64,000 nucleotides of DNA, taken from contig JAPMXV010000031.1 of the NCBI GenBank assembly GCA_026936335.1, positions 124,001 through 188,000 of the forward strand, written 5' to 3'. The DNA comes from Mantamonas sphyraenae. Its lineage: Eukaryota > CRuMs > Mantamonadidae. The notes under the pieces are model-generated. The model had not been told where the DNA came from, did no database searches, and worked only from the letters and a program-made list of their open reading frames with translations. Positions 43,575-54,422 of the stretch are shown here, piece after piece; positions within the stretch are counted from its first letter, which is position 1, and the number at the start of each line of letters is the position of its first letter. Both the position numbers and the translations under genes were made by a program.

Positions 43575-46500
43575 TCACATCCACGCCAAGTCGCTCGCGT
43601 TTGACACATGGCCCAAGTACAGCCACACCGTGGTGATCCCCCAGGGAAACGAGTGTGCAGTGAGACCAATGCAATAGCTGACGCCTGCAATGGTGCAGTC
43701 AAGAATGCCGGCCCACGCAAGCTGCTCCAGAATCTCATCCACGTCCGTGGTGGTGAATCGAAACAGGCGGCCGTGCCACGCACATCCGTCCTTAAGATCT
43801 TCCACAATTGTGTCTTCCAGCTCCTGGCGCACTTGTGCACTCGGGTACTCAAATGTGGTCAGGTCGTCGGTGAACGCTTGCAGTTTCTGCGAGATACAGC
43901 GGTTGAAGCGTGTGTTGGGCGAGTACAGGTAGTGCCGGCGGTAATCCTGGATTCCTGAGACCATGCGCTTGACAAATCGATAGCGCCATCTGGCCTGGTC
44001 GTACAGGAGGCGCGGCGGCTGGAGATCAGGGACGGAATCTGCGGGACGATGGCAAGAGGTTGAGCACGGGTCAGTCACAATAGGAGGCATCTGTGGGAAA
44101 TGGACAACGAGTGGCAAGCAACACTTACACCAACAATGGAGGCCACCGTATTGCTCAAGAGCGTCTGGCTTGAGCAACGGTTGCCAATCGTACAGCTGCG
44201 ACAGATCCCAGTGCACCTGCAGCAGTTTGTCCGACCCCTGCACATTGACCCACACATTTTGGTGGTTAAACAGGCAGCCCACGCGAGAGAACGGAGCCGT
44301 GGCACAGGAAAACACGCCGCCGGTTGTGCACTGCCAATGCAGCACCATGTCGGCTTTGCGCCGTTCGCTGTTTTGGTGCTTAAACTTGCTCTGATCAAAC
44401 TCCATTTCAAAGATGGAGGCACTTTGCATCTTGTATGCCATGGCCGTCACGGGCGTGTCCCCGTTGCCCGCATCGCCGCCGCCATCGACTGGCGCACCTT
44501 CGTCGACAGCCCCTTCCTCCACACTGTCGACACTGCCAAAGTGCAGTCGCTTCAGAGCCGATGGAGACACGTCTCTGCTTCTGGCATTGGCCAGTGACCC
44601 GGCACTGGCCATGCCCACACCTTCCCCTGGCACCTCTAGCGATGCCGACCGAAACAGGGCTGCCGGGCTGGTCCGCTCATGATTGCCTCCGTCAAACGAG
44701 CGCCGTGTGCTGTTGTCCTCACGCGGGAAGCGAGGAGGCCGTGGACTGCGCTCTCGCTCTACGCTTGAGCGCGACGGGGAAACAGAAGACGATGACGATG
44801 ACGAGGAAGATGACGAGGATGCTGTGCCTTTGGTGCGCCGGCCACTGGGAGACGCATTGGATGCGATCACCTCGACAACGTCGTTGTCACTGTCGTCGTT
44901 GGGGTTGCCTTCGGCGCCGCTGTTGCGATGGTCGTCATCCACCTGCACCGATTCGGCCAGAGAGGCGTCGACAGTAACCACCCAGGCGTATCGAGAACCA
45001 TGCAGTTCACCCAGACAAACATACGCATCGTAGCCGAGACCGAGAAGCAGATCGCACAGAAAGACACTCTGTTCCAGGGGCGAACCCTGGCTGCGATACA
45101 GCATGAGTCCAGGAGAACATATATGGCTGGTAGAGATGGGTTGAGGACGTGACGGAATGTCTGGGTTGGGCTGGATGCGAGCCACAAAGGCGTTGAGGAG
45201 CTCCGGAGTTGCGTCGCCCACAAACACGGGTTCGATGGGGCGCACGAACGACGGCAAGAGACGGAAGGTGTTGAACTCGTCAATGGCTACGAGTTGAAAG
45301 TGTCTGCGCCGGAACCGCTTCTTTAGGGTTTGGTAGAAGGCGTCGTAGTACTCAAAGGTGCTGCTGAAGCCGCCGCCTGCGTCTGCCCCCGTGCCGGACG
45401 AGCTGGGGCGTGTGTCGTCCTCGTCCAGGTGTTCGTCGACAAGCACAGCGTCGTCTCCATCGATGTACATGTGCAGGTGTTGCTGAAGCTCTGCGGCTGA
45501 GCTGTAGCGGAAGTAGCTGTCCACGCTGGGGGCCGGGTTGGCGCATTTGGAGTTGAGGTCACGGCGCAGCTTGGTGGCATACTTGGCATGGAACCCAGCT
45601 TCGGGCAGATCAGCGTACTGGGAGACTTGGTCGTGGTCCACACGAAGAAGCAGCTCGATGTTGGGCACGGTCTCTACATCCTGCAGCGCGTTCTGGATGC
45701 CCAGGGGTAATTTAACATATACAGAGTGGGCCTCGGAAGCCAAAACGTCCTGCAGAGGCACGCGCACGGATGCAAGCCACTCACTGTGAGGCAGAACACC
45801 CTGGTTGTGGTAGTCCCAGAGCGACACAAGCAGGCTGTTGCTCTCGACGAAGCGCTGGGTCTCGTAAAAGTCGGATGATGGCATGGTCATGTTGATGTGC
45901 ACGGTTTGGTACCATTGGGGCTGTAACGAGTCGATGAGGACGGTCGTGCGCTCTGTGAAACCGGCAAAGCTGAGCGTCACAAACGGGTTGCACGAGCAGT
46001 AGGAGATACCCTGGCCTTGCACCAGCTTGACTCTGTGTCGCAAAAAGCGAGAATGCGGATGAAGCCAACCGTGTGCGCAAAAGAGTGAGTGCTTGTCTTT
46101 GCTGTGAGCTGTGGCAGCGCAACGCATAACGTACCCGCTTAAGCTCTCGAGGTTGTTTGCTTGGAGGACAGTGATTTGAATGTGGTGCTTAAGGTCGTCG
46201 ACGTGTTTGGGCATGCTGCCTGCGCTTCGCCAGGAAGTGTACATGTTTGCGGTGCGCACGAGCTCGTTGGGCATGAGGTTAAGATCGGAGTCTGGGTACA
46301 GGAGAGAGAGGAGCTGTGGGCAAGGAAGAAGGGCCGTGTGGGTGGGTGATGAACGTTTTCTCTGCGTGAGCGCGACATTTCATATGCATGGGAGAGGGCA
46401 GGGACGGGCTGTGAGCGTACAAACTGCAGTTCTTGCTCGTTCAACGGATTGTCGCCACTTTTGAGCACGGCCGTGAGACGCTGCCAGGTGAGTCCAGAGA

Positions 46501-46982
46501 AGGAAGTCTGCGCCGATCAGGTGTAACAGGGGGATTGTTAGGTGTGTCAGCATGGAAGAGGTGCAGAGAGGGCATCACGACGTGCAACGTGCCTCAAAGT
46601 GTGCGGCTGCTCGGCGTAGCTGTTCCGTACGCTCCTCCGTGCGCTTCTCGTAGGCTGCGAGGAGTGACAAAAAGTCATCAAAGTCCAAGCGGCCATCCGC
46701 ATTGCTGTCGTGTTCGTAGATGAGGTCACGGATCTGCTCCGGCAGGATCTCGGGTCCAAAGTTTGTCTGCGCGGTGGAAGCACAACACGGCGAGCGAGCG
46801 CCCAGGACACAGTGTGAGGATTTGCTCGGCGCATCACTCCGTGCTATGCATGTGAGTGATCAAAAGCAACGTACCATGATGAAGTAGAGTTCGCGCAAGC
46901 CGATGGTGGCCTGGACGCTGCCTGCAAACTTGACAAAGAGGCGCTGGTACTTGCGCACCTGGTGGGCCGTGTAGGATGACAT
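43575..46982 (-). CDS. CC2D2A-like protein: EF-hand, C2, transglutaminase-like
   Basis: CC2D2A is a ciliary transition-zone (MKS module) protein; CEP76 is its relative. Six exons: 46875-46982, 46593-46766, 46421-46480, 46135-46313, 44129-46032 and 43575-44038; 962 residues. N-terminal EF-hand pair (loop DSNADGRLDFDD), then the C2 domain (NPFVTLSFAGFTERTTVLID), a Ser-rich insert (about 44400-44900) and the transglutaminase-like region with LCDLLLGLGYDAYVCLGEL, SRVGCLFNHQNVWVNVQ and a terminal TTVWLYLGHV, as in CC2D2A. Intron 2 (46481-46592) appears to be GC-AG (donor GAG|GCACGT, acceptor CTGGCAG). Without it the EF-hand part would be a separate 99-residue protein ending at 46575. Other introns are GT-AG, 90-107 nt. 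The choice of CC2D2A over CEP76 is moderately sure. Confidence 0.78.
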
Positions 46983-47052
46983 GTGGCACACACAAGGGCA
47001 GCAGAAGGTGAGATGGGGGCAGGGGGCGAGAGAGGTGCGGCGGGTTGAGGAA

Positions 47053-47730
47053 ATGTTGCGCACCACGGGGCAACAAGGAGAGATGCTGCAGCTGAGAGAG
47101 GGACAGCAGTTGTGCATCAAATGTGACACACATGTGGCAGTGGTACATTGCAGCCAATGCAAGGAGGCATATTGTGATGAGTGCAACACAAAGGTAGGGT
47201 GGGTCGAGTCGGTGCGGGAAGGAGAGGGAGGAGAACGCGGCGCGAGCAGAAAAGTGCTGACACACGTCAACGCACGTCCCACGACAGCAACACGCCAAGG
47301 GGAGGCGGTCGTTGCACAAGCCAACAAAATATACTCCGTGTGAAGACGGCGGGTGCATGGACGAGGAGGTAGGGTGCACCAAAGGGGTCTCCATCGTCGC
47401 ATGGTGTGGAGGACAGGGCTCACACGGAAATGGGATGAACACACAGGACAAGGGCAACCACGCAAACTATCTATGCCGGGAGTGTGAGCGGGGAAAGGGG
47501 TTCTTTTACTGCGAGTACTGCTTCAACAAGACGCACGCGCACGGGCGGCGCGGGTTTCACACGGACGTGGCGCTGTGCGGGCCGACGGGAGAGGTGATCG
47601 CACAAATGGAGAGGGAGGACGTGGTACAAGTGCATCGGGCCACCTACACTGAACGGTACGGTCGTCTACCTCTGTCTGTACAGGTGAAACTGGGGCTGGC
47701 AAGCGCAAACGCTGCGGCCGAGTTTGGGGC

Positions 47731-47782
<52 letters not shown>

Positions 47783-49941
47783 GGCGGTGGCGTGGGTAGA
47801 GGGGCATTGTACAAGACACCCTCGTTTGACAACAGCCACCTGCGACGAGAATTGCACGCCGAGTACGGCCCACGGCCTGAGAATGTGCAACGCGACGAGA
47901 CGAGTGGCGAGCTCGTGCCTCCCCTGCCGGCAAAGCTCAGTGAAGATCAGATCGGGTACTGGAGAGGCATCCAGGGAGAAAACAACTCGTGCTATTTGGA
48001 CAGCACCGTATTCTCCCTGTGGGGCTTCTACGATTTCCTGGATGAGGCCTTGACGACAGAGATTGAGGTGAGGAACGAAGAACGAGGGAGCCGTGCGGCG
48101 CACGGGGTACACAGACACTCGGCACATGATCTAACACCGCCACACGCATTCCTTCACATCATTCCCCACCCCAAAAACACAAACAGGATGAGGATGAGAA
48201 CGCGTTCCGCAATGCGCTGCGCGAGAACGTGGTGAATCCGCTGAGGCAGTTTGCGTACGCGCGCAAGTCGCCCGTGATGTACTGGCGCACGTTTTACCTG
48301 AACAAATGGCTGGAAGGCAACGATTGCTTGGGAGGGGGCACGTGCGAAGAGAAGGATGTGGAGGAATTGCTGTCGGTGTTGTTTGAACACTTGCACGTTG
48401 CACCGTTTGTGCAAATCAAGACGGGTCAAGGGGGAGATATGCTGCGACTGCACACGTTGCAGGTGTTTGTGGACGATGTTGAGGCTGCCATGTTTCGAAG
48501 CGTGCCAAGCGCACAGGAACTGCTGGTGCACTACTTTTCGTCGCAAGGGTTCCAGCTGGCCGGGCTACCGAAGCTGCTTGTGTTCCAGGCGCCACGGTCA
48601 GGCAAGCACTGGAAGGCGTTTGAGTATATATACCCCAGCCAACACGTGTTCCTGGCGGAGTACGAGGCAGTGGCGGACGAGGAAGGGGCCGATGGAAAGG
48701 AGGCGGCCAAGGTACACTCGCATGCGCTGAACACAGGGGTGAAGTACGAGCTGTTTGCAGTTCTGGGCATTGGCGTAAGCCACTACGTATCTTACGTGCA
48801 GAAGGAGGGCCGGTGGTACTTCTTTGACAGTATGGCAGATCGGTACAGGGAGATCGGCGGTGCGGACGAGGACACCATGGGTGGACGCGACGTCAATGTG
48901 CCGCAGATCACCGATGTCACCGATGAGTTGAGCGCGTACCTGCGCCTGGATCCTGTGGAGGAGGAAGCGGAGGTGCTGCGCATGCTGGAGGAGTCGCCCG
49001 CCAATTCGCACATCCGCAGGCTGTCTTCTGATTTGTACTTTGCCTGCTACGCGCTGGTAGACGACGAGGAAGGCCAAGCACAAGCGCACTACGCCAAGAT
49101 GTATGGGGAGGCAGAGGTTGTGGTTGCTGTAGCTGGGCCAGAGGAAGATGATGATGGAGACGCGACGACTGAGGCGGACAGGGACGAGCCGAATGGACAC
49201 AAAGAAGACAATGGCGACGGCGCGGAAGGTGACTCGCCGGAGAAGGAGGATGCAGCAGCAGAGGGAAGTGCTGAAGGCACAGATGAGCAACAGACGGCCG
49301 AGAACACAGATGAGCCACAGAATGCGGCTGTGGAAGGTGATGAGGAGCAAGGAGAGCAGGATGAAGGACCAGGAGACGTGCCGGCGGAAGAGGATCCAGA
49401 GGTGAGCAGCCAACCTGCAGTCGACACAGAGATGGACGACACGGGTGAGCTTCCTTTGGAGGATACCAACGACGAACCCACTGAGGAGGAAGCGCAAGAC
49501 GAACCAACTGAGGAGGACACCCACGACGAACCCACTGAGGAGGACGCGCACGAGGAGCTCCCGGAGGAGGACGCGCACGACGAACCCACTGAGGAGGACG
49601 CGCACGACGAACCCACTGAGGAGGACGCGCACGAGGAGCTCCCTGAGGAGGACGCGCACGACGAACCCACTGAGGAGGACGCGCACGACGAACCCACTGA
49701 GGAGGACTCCCACGACGAACCCACTGAGGAGGACGCGCACGACGAACCCACTGTGGAGGACGCGCACGAGGAGCTCCCGGAGGAGGACGCGCACGACGAA
49801 CCAACTGTGGAGGACGCGCACGAGGAGCTCCCGGAGGAGGACACCCACGACGAACCCACTGAAGAGGACACCCACGACGAACCCACTGTGGAGGACTCCC
49901 ACGACGAACCAAAGGAAGGCGTTGCAGGTGACAATCTTTGA
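47053..49941 (+). CDS. CYLD: CYLD-type deubiquitinase with N-terminal zinc-binding motifs and acidic repeat tail
   Basis: CYLD removes Lys63- and Met1-linked ubiquitin. Exons 47053-47193, 47300-48067 and 48187-49941; 887 residues. The N-terminus has two B-box-like Cys/His clusters (CIKCDTHVAVVHCSQCKEAY; CRECERGKGFFYCEYC). After a poly-Ser run (47732-47772) the USP domain starts with RGIQGENNSCYLDST, catalytic Cys codon at 47990-47992. The His box is GVSHYVSYVQKE, His codon 48781-48783, followed by WYFFDSMADR as in animal CYLD. CAP-Gly domains, present in animals, are absent. The tail is an acidic run ending in about 16 copies of a nine-residue unit (DAHDEPTEE type). Start chosen at the second in-frame ATG; the first, at 46981, would overlap the divergent gene's ATG. 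Confidence 0.9.
47732..47784 (+). repeat. (AGC)n(AGT)n microsatellite in CYLD
   Basis: About fourteen AGC units followed by four AGT, all read as Ser, between the zinc motifs and the catalytic domain. Confidence 0.9.
49480..49915 (+). repeat. 27-bp coding minisatellite in the CYLD tail
   Basis: Tandem 27-bp units (unit of the type GACGAACCCACTGAGGAGGA plus seven bases) run in frame. Two main variants alternate, encoding HDEPTEEDA and HEELPEEDA. Copies differ by a few bases (Thr, Ser or Ala in the last position; GAG or GTG), so the array has expanded more than once. Confidence 0.9.
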
Positions 49942-49966
49942 TTGGAATGAATCCTCTTTCTTCCTC

Positions 49967-51463
49967 TCACGATTCAAACCCTACCGTCACTGACCCGCTG
50001 CTGGAGCCGTCCGAACCGCCTTCCGTAGTGGTGCTTGCTGAAAACGCACTCACGGCGGCAATTGCCTTTTGCATGCGTACCATGGCCAAGGTTGTGTTGG
50101 CCACGCGCTTGAGCCGCCTCCACGCTTCAAAAGCCTTCATCATCTCCACGACAGTAGGCAGCGGCTCGTCGTTGGAATCGCTCTCCGTCATCCACGGGTG
50201 CCTGAGGATCTCCGACACAGAATACCTACTAGAAGGCACCACCTTGAGGATTCGATCGATCAGATCTTTGGCCTGGTCGCTTACATCGATCCAGGCAAAG
50301 TCGTCGTATGCATACTCGCCCTCGGAGATCAGATCATACAGCTCGTCGCGAGAGTCGGCTCGGAAAGGCGGCGAGCCACACAGCCTGCGATGCAGCGAAC
50401 TCCGTGTCAGTCCACATCATGGCCAGTAAACAAGTCTCACGATGCTCCTCCCTGCTTCTCGTCTCCCCCTCATTGTCATTCACACCCGCACGTACAGCTG
50501 GAACATGATCACACCAATGGCCCAAGAGTCCACCTTCCGGTCGTAATCCTTGCCGTTGATGATCTCTGGGGCTGTTTATGCGGTTATTGTGTTGGATTGA
50601 GAGCGAGCCTCGCGTGTCAGTGGTCTCTGCGTCTGCCTGTTGCAGTGCTGCGCTGCTGCTCTTCGGAAACGTACCTAAATACAACGGTGTGCCCGCAAAG
50701 TCATCCAGAAAGTCGTGGACGCCTGTGGTGAGGGCGCTCAAGCCAAAATCTGTCAGCTTGAGAGAATCGAGGTCGTCCTTGTTCCGCAATAGCAGGTTCT
50801 CCGGCTGGAGCGGAATGTTCCGTTGGCGTGTGAGTAAATTTCTTTCCCATGGTTCTGCGCAGGCCCCTCACGCCCTCGCTTTCACGCGCCCTTGCCACCC
50901 ACCTTGAGGTCCCTGTGAATGATGCCCTGGTTGTGCAGATACTCCACAGCAGCACAGATCTGCTGCACCAGCTTCCGTACGTCGTTTTCAGAGAACGACC
51001 CGCGATCCATCAGCGCCTCGTAAAGCTCGCCTCCAGCCATGCGCTCCATCACCATGTACACGTTGTCCTTGTCCTCGAAGCTGTCCACGAGCTTCACTAC
51101 ATTTTCGTGATTCAATTTCTTCATGATTGTGATTTCCTGCCGCAGCAGATTCAGGCGCGCCGTTGCGTCTTCCCGGTGGTTTTTGTCCTTCTTCGCAATA
51201 ATTTTCACAGCAAGCTCCTCTTCAGTCCCGCTGGAGCCATCTTCCGTGTCGCCATGCGATCCAATGGGAAACGCCTCCATCACCGTCCCGAACGAGCCGT
51301 GGCCCAACACTTCCCCAAAATCGTAAAAATCGTGGATGTTCCGTTTGCTGCTCGTCTTGCTCCCACGCGAAGAGCCTGCTTTTGTGTTTGCATTCCGCGT
51401 GTGGCCTTTCAACCCTGCACGCTGTTTCGTTTTGGCAGAGGGCCGTTTGTACGCTGTGCTCAT
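49967..51463 (-). CDS. CaMK-type Ser/Thr protein kinase
   Basis: 394 residues from four exons: 50903-51463, 50675-50804, 50496-50571 and 49967-50384 (introns 98, 103 and 110 nt, phases 0, 1, 2). All kinase landmarks are present: Gly loop GHGSFGTVMEAF, catalytic Lys in LAVKIIAKKDK, HRDLKPENLL across the first splice, DFG in LTDFGLSAL, LAPEIINGKDYD across the second, and DSWAIGVIMFQL. The Gly loop and the Lys are separated by a Gly/Ser/Glu-rich insert. After the terminal HPWM motif comes a basic amphipathic helix, RRLKRVANTTLAMVRMQKA, which could be a calmodulin-binding autoinhibitory segment. The N-terminal 40 residues are basic. Tail-to-tail with CYLD, 25 bp apart. Confidence 0.9.
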
Positions 51464-51499
51464 GAGTGGGCCCGCTTGTTCGAGTTTTCGTTTTGTTGC

Positions 51500-51562
51500 T
51501 TTCTGCAGCGCACACACACACACATACCTCGTGACTCACACACACTCACTCACACACATCCC
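51500..51562 (+). repeat. CA/CACT-rich tract between MCM7 and the kinase gene
   Basis: CACACA- and CACTCA-rich stretch occupying most of the roughly 100-bp gap. On the transcribed strand it is GT-rich, in the 5' region of the kinase gene and just past the MCM7 stop. Confidence 0.6.
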
Positions 51563-51564
51563 GC

Positions 51565-54415
51565 TCACGAAATGATAAACTGGATGTCTCCGTTTCCGAG
51601 CTGCTGGAGCACGTTCAGCTGAGCATACTCGTCGACGAGTGCCTGGAGATGTTCCTCTGTGAAGCCATGACGACCGATGAGCCCCAGGACGTCTGCACGG
51701 CGTGCAATGGACGTGCCACGGCTACGCACGTAGCGTTGGCGAAGCAACTCGTACAGACGAGTCACGCTATCGGTCTGATCCATGTCCATCACATTCTCAG
51801 CCTTGAGCGAGGCCTTGGAGTCGTCCATGAGGCGCACTGCCTCGTCGACATCGGCCTCAGCCACAGTGGTGGACAGACGCAGACGAGCGAGCGCCTGCGA
51901 GAGACGCAGGATGCTCAGGAGCGTGCGTGCTGTTGTGTACGTGGATGCGTTTCCCTGTGCAGCCTCCTCCTCCTGGCGCATGTTGACGTACATGTCTGCA
52001 ATGTGGTTGGTGAGGGACTCCGGTACCGCTGGCTCGTGCTTGCGTGCAAACGCCACGTATTTGCGCAGAGTCTCTGAATCCAGCAGGTTGCTCACATCCT
52101 CGCGTTCGGGATGGCGCCTCAGCATGTGCACCTTGGTAATGTGCTCTGCCAGCTTCTTGTCGTCGTCCATGTTGGGTCTGTCCAGCAGGAGGAAGAGCAG
52201 GTCGAAGCGAGACAGAAGCGCAGGCGGCATGTTGATGTTTTCCGACGGGTTCAGCTTGAGGTTGTAGCGTCCGTATGCAGGGTTGGCTGCGGCCAGGACG
52301 GCTGTGCGTGCGTTGAGCGTTGTGGTGATGCCAGCCTTGGCAATCGACACTGTCTGCTGCTCCATCACCTCGTGGATAGCCGTGCGGTCGCTGTCCTGCA
52401 TCTTGTCAAATTCGTCGATGCAGCAAATGCCCTTGTCGGCAAGCACCAGGGCACCTCCTTCCAGCACCAGGTCGTTTGTCACTGGATCGCGCAGCACAGC
52501 TGCAGTAAGACCCACGCCTGAGCTGCCCTTGCCTGTGGTGTACACACCGCGAGGTGCCACTCGAGCCACATGCTTCAGCAGCTGAGACTTGGCCACACCA
52601 GGGTCACCCACGAGGCAGATGTGAATGTCACCACGGATGTGCATGCCGTCGGACATGTCTCGAGTGACGCCTCCCACAAGCAGCAGCAGAAGGGCTTTCT
52701 TCACTGCGTCCATGCCGTAGATTTCCGGGGCAATAGAGGCGGTGAGTTTGGTGAGCACATCCACGCCTCCATCCATGCTTGCTGTGGCCATGTCCGTGAA
52801 CGCATCCTCCTCCTCCTGCGTCACCTCCATGGCGGCATACGTCTTTTTCTGTTGGGTGATCTCCAGGGCCTCCACATACGTGTCTGCAATGAGTCCTGCT
52901 CGCAAGGCGCGGAACCCTGTGTATGGCGTGGGCAAAAAGATGCCTGTGATTTCCACAACGTCCCCAGGCGCAGCCTTGCGTGTGTTTTCGCCACGTGCGT
53001 GCACCGTCATCGCACGCGGGATCGTGCCCACCGGCACTTCGGACGACAGCTCCTGCACCTTGAGCTGCTGATACTTGACAAACTTGGATGTGCGTGTGTT
53101 CATGTGCAGCCTGCCGTTGGTCTTGTTTGTCACGCAGTTGGTGGAGGGACACTTTTGCAGCGGCATGAACGTGCGTGCGTTCACCTGCTGATAGATCTCA
53201 AAGCCGCACACGTCGCAGGTGTACGTCACAACCACAGCCATGGGCTTCACGGACGTGGCGCGTGTCACCATTGCACGGAATGTTACTGTGGAGCCCACGT
53301 GTGTCGCGCGAATCGCTCGCAACGCAAGCCGCTCCTTCTTGTTCACCGTCGGCTTGATGCGCACCTCACTGTTGCACGCAGAGTGGGAAAGGGATGAGTG
53401 TTCAGTGTGCGTGGTGGAAGTACAAGGCGGGTGTGAGCTGTAATTCCGTGGACGGGAGCGGAAGGGGGTGGCGTCACCACCGACGGGTTGACCCTCTCCT
53501 TTCCTCCCTTCTTGCCTCGCACTCACACACACGCACACACACACATCACTCCGAACAGGAAAACTTACTAGCGCCGCAGCAGAGCTGCCGGGATGTTCTG
53601 TTGAGTGCCAGCAGGCAGTTCGGCCTGGTCGTCCGTGTCGGCCTGTGCAGAGGCGCGGTGGTGGTTGATGATGTCGTACTGATCGTAGTTCAACGCCACG
53701 TTCGACGTCGGCATCATCGCATCTGCTGCCTTGCTGATGATCTGGATGTACCGCGGCGTGTTGTTCATCACCTTCATCGCCATCTCTGCACCCATGAACT
53801 GCGTGTGTCGTTGTATGCACAACGTGTCAGCCTCCCGACCACAAAGCCGAAATTGCGAAAAACGACCTCCACCAGCACCTCACCGCTCGCCCCGCACGCC
53901 CTTACCTCTGCAACGTCGTCAATGTGCACCTCCAGCACATTGGCCTGCCTGTTCGCAATCGCTTGCTGTGTATGACCGTCCACCCTCTGGGTCAGTGCTC
54001 CTTCTGTGGGGGGGTCAAAAAGCCTCCCTCAGCCTGATCACGACTGAGGGGGGGGGTACCACAAAAAATGCGCGCACCCGCAGCGGCCTCCACACATCCT
54101 TACCAGCTGTTCAGCATAGATAAGCAGACCATCCTCACCGTCTGCGCTGCGTTGAAATCCACGAAGGAAATCCTCAAAGCGTCCTGTGGCCATCCCGCGT
54201 CGTGTGAGCCGAGTGAGCTTCTCGCGTGACAGGTTCCCCATCCCGCCGGCCGATCACTTACGCTCCGCTGCCACATAGTCATCAAATGCCACCCCTGTGG
54301 ATGCGCCCAACCCTGTCGAAGACGATGACGACGATGACGACGATGCTGCTTCCACCTGCATTGCCACCAAAGAGATTCGTTTTGCTGTGGCTCCGCTGGT
54401 GCTCGTGCTCCCCAT
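51565..54415 (-). CDS. MCM7: MCM7 subunit of the replicative helicase
   Basis: Part of the MCM2-7 helicase that unwinds origins in S phase. Exons: 54262-54415, 54104-54183, 53906-53986, 53569-53798 and 51565-53368; 782 residues (human 719). The zinc ribbon reads YTCDVCGFEIYQQ ... LQKCPSTNC, and the MCM7-specific VPVGTIPRAMTVHARGENTR follows. The AAA+ core has Walker A GDPGVAKSQ (near 52590-52610), Walker B CCIDEFDKM (near 52400-52425) and arginine finger SRFD (near 52205). The N-terminus has a poly-Ser extension not usual for the family; an alternative ATG at 54359-54361 would remove part of it. The start codon is only 7 bp beyond the stop of the same-strand upstream gene, so its promoter must lie inside that gene. 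Confidence 0.95.
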
Positions 54416-54422
54416 GGCACTT

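Noticed and set aside
46575-46982. Stand-alone 99-residue EF-hand protein
   Set aside because: Possible, but the following gene lacks a first exon and a GC-AG intron joins the two in phase with normal length; kept as an alternative in the findings.
46981-47052. Upstream in-frame ATG for CYLD at 46981
   Set aside because: It shares bases with the divergent gene's ATG and adds a sequence with no features; the ATG at 47053 directly precedes the zinc motif region.
48598-49977. 459-codon minus-strand frame opposite the CYLD repeat
   Set aside because: Periodic antisense product of the 27-bp coding repeat, not a gene.
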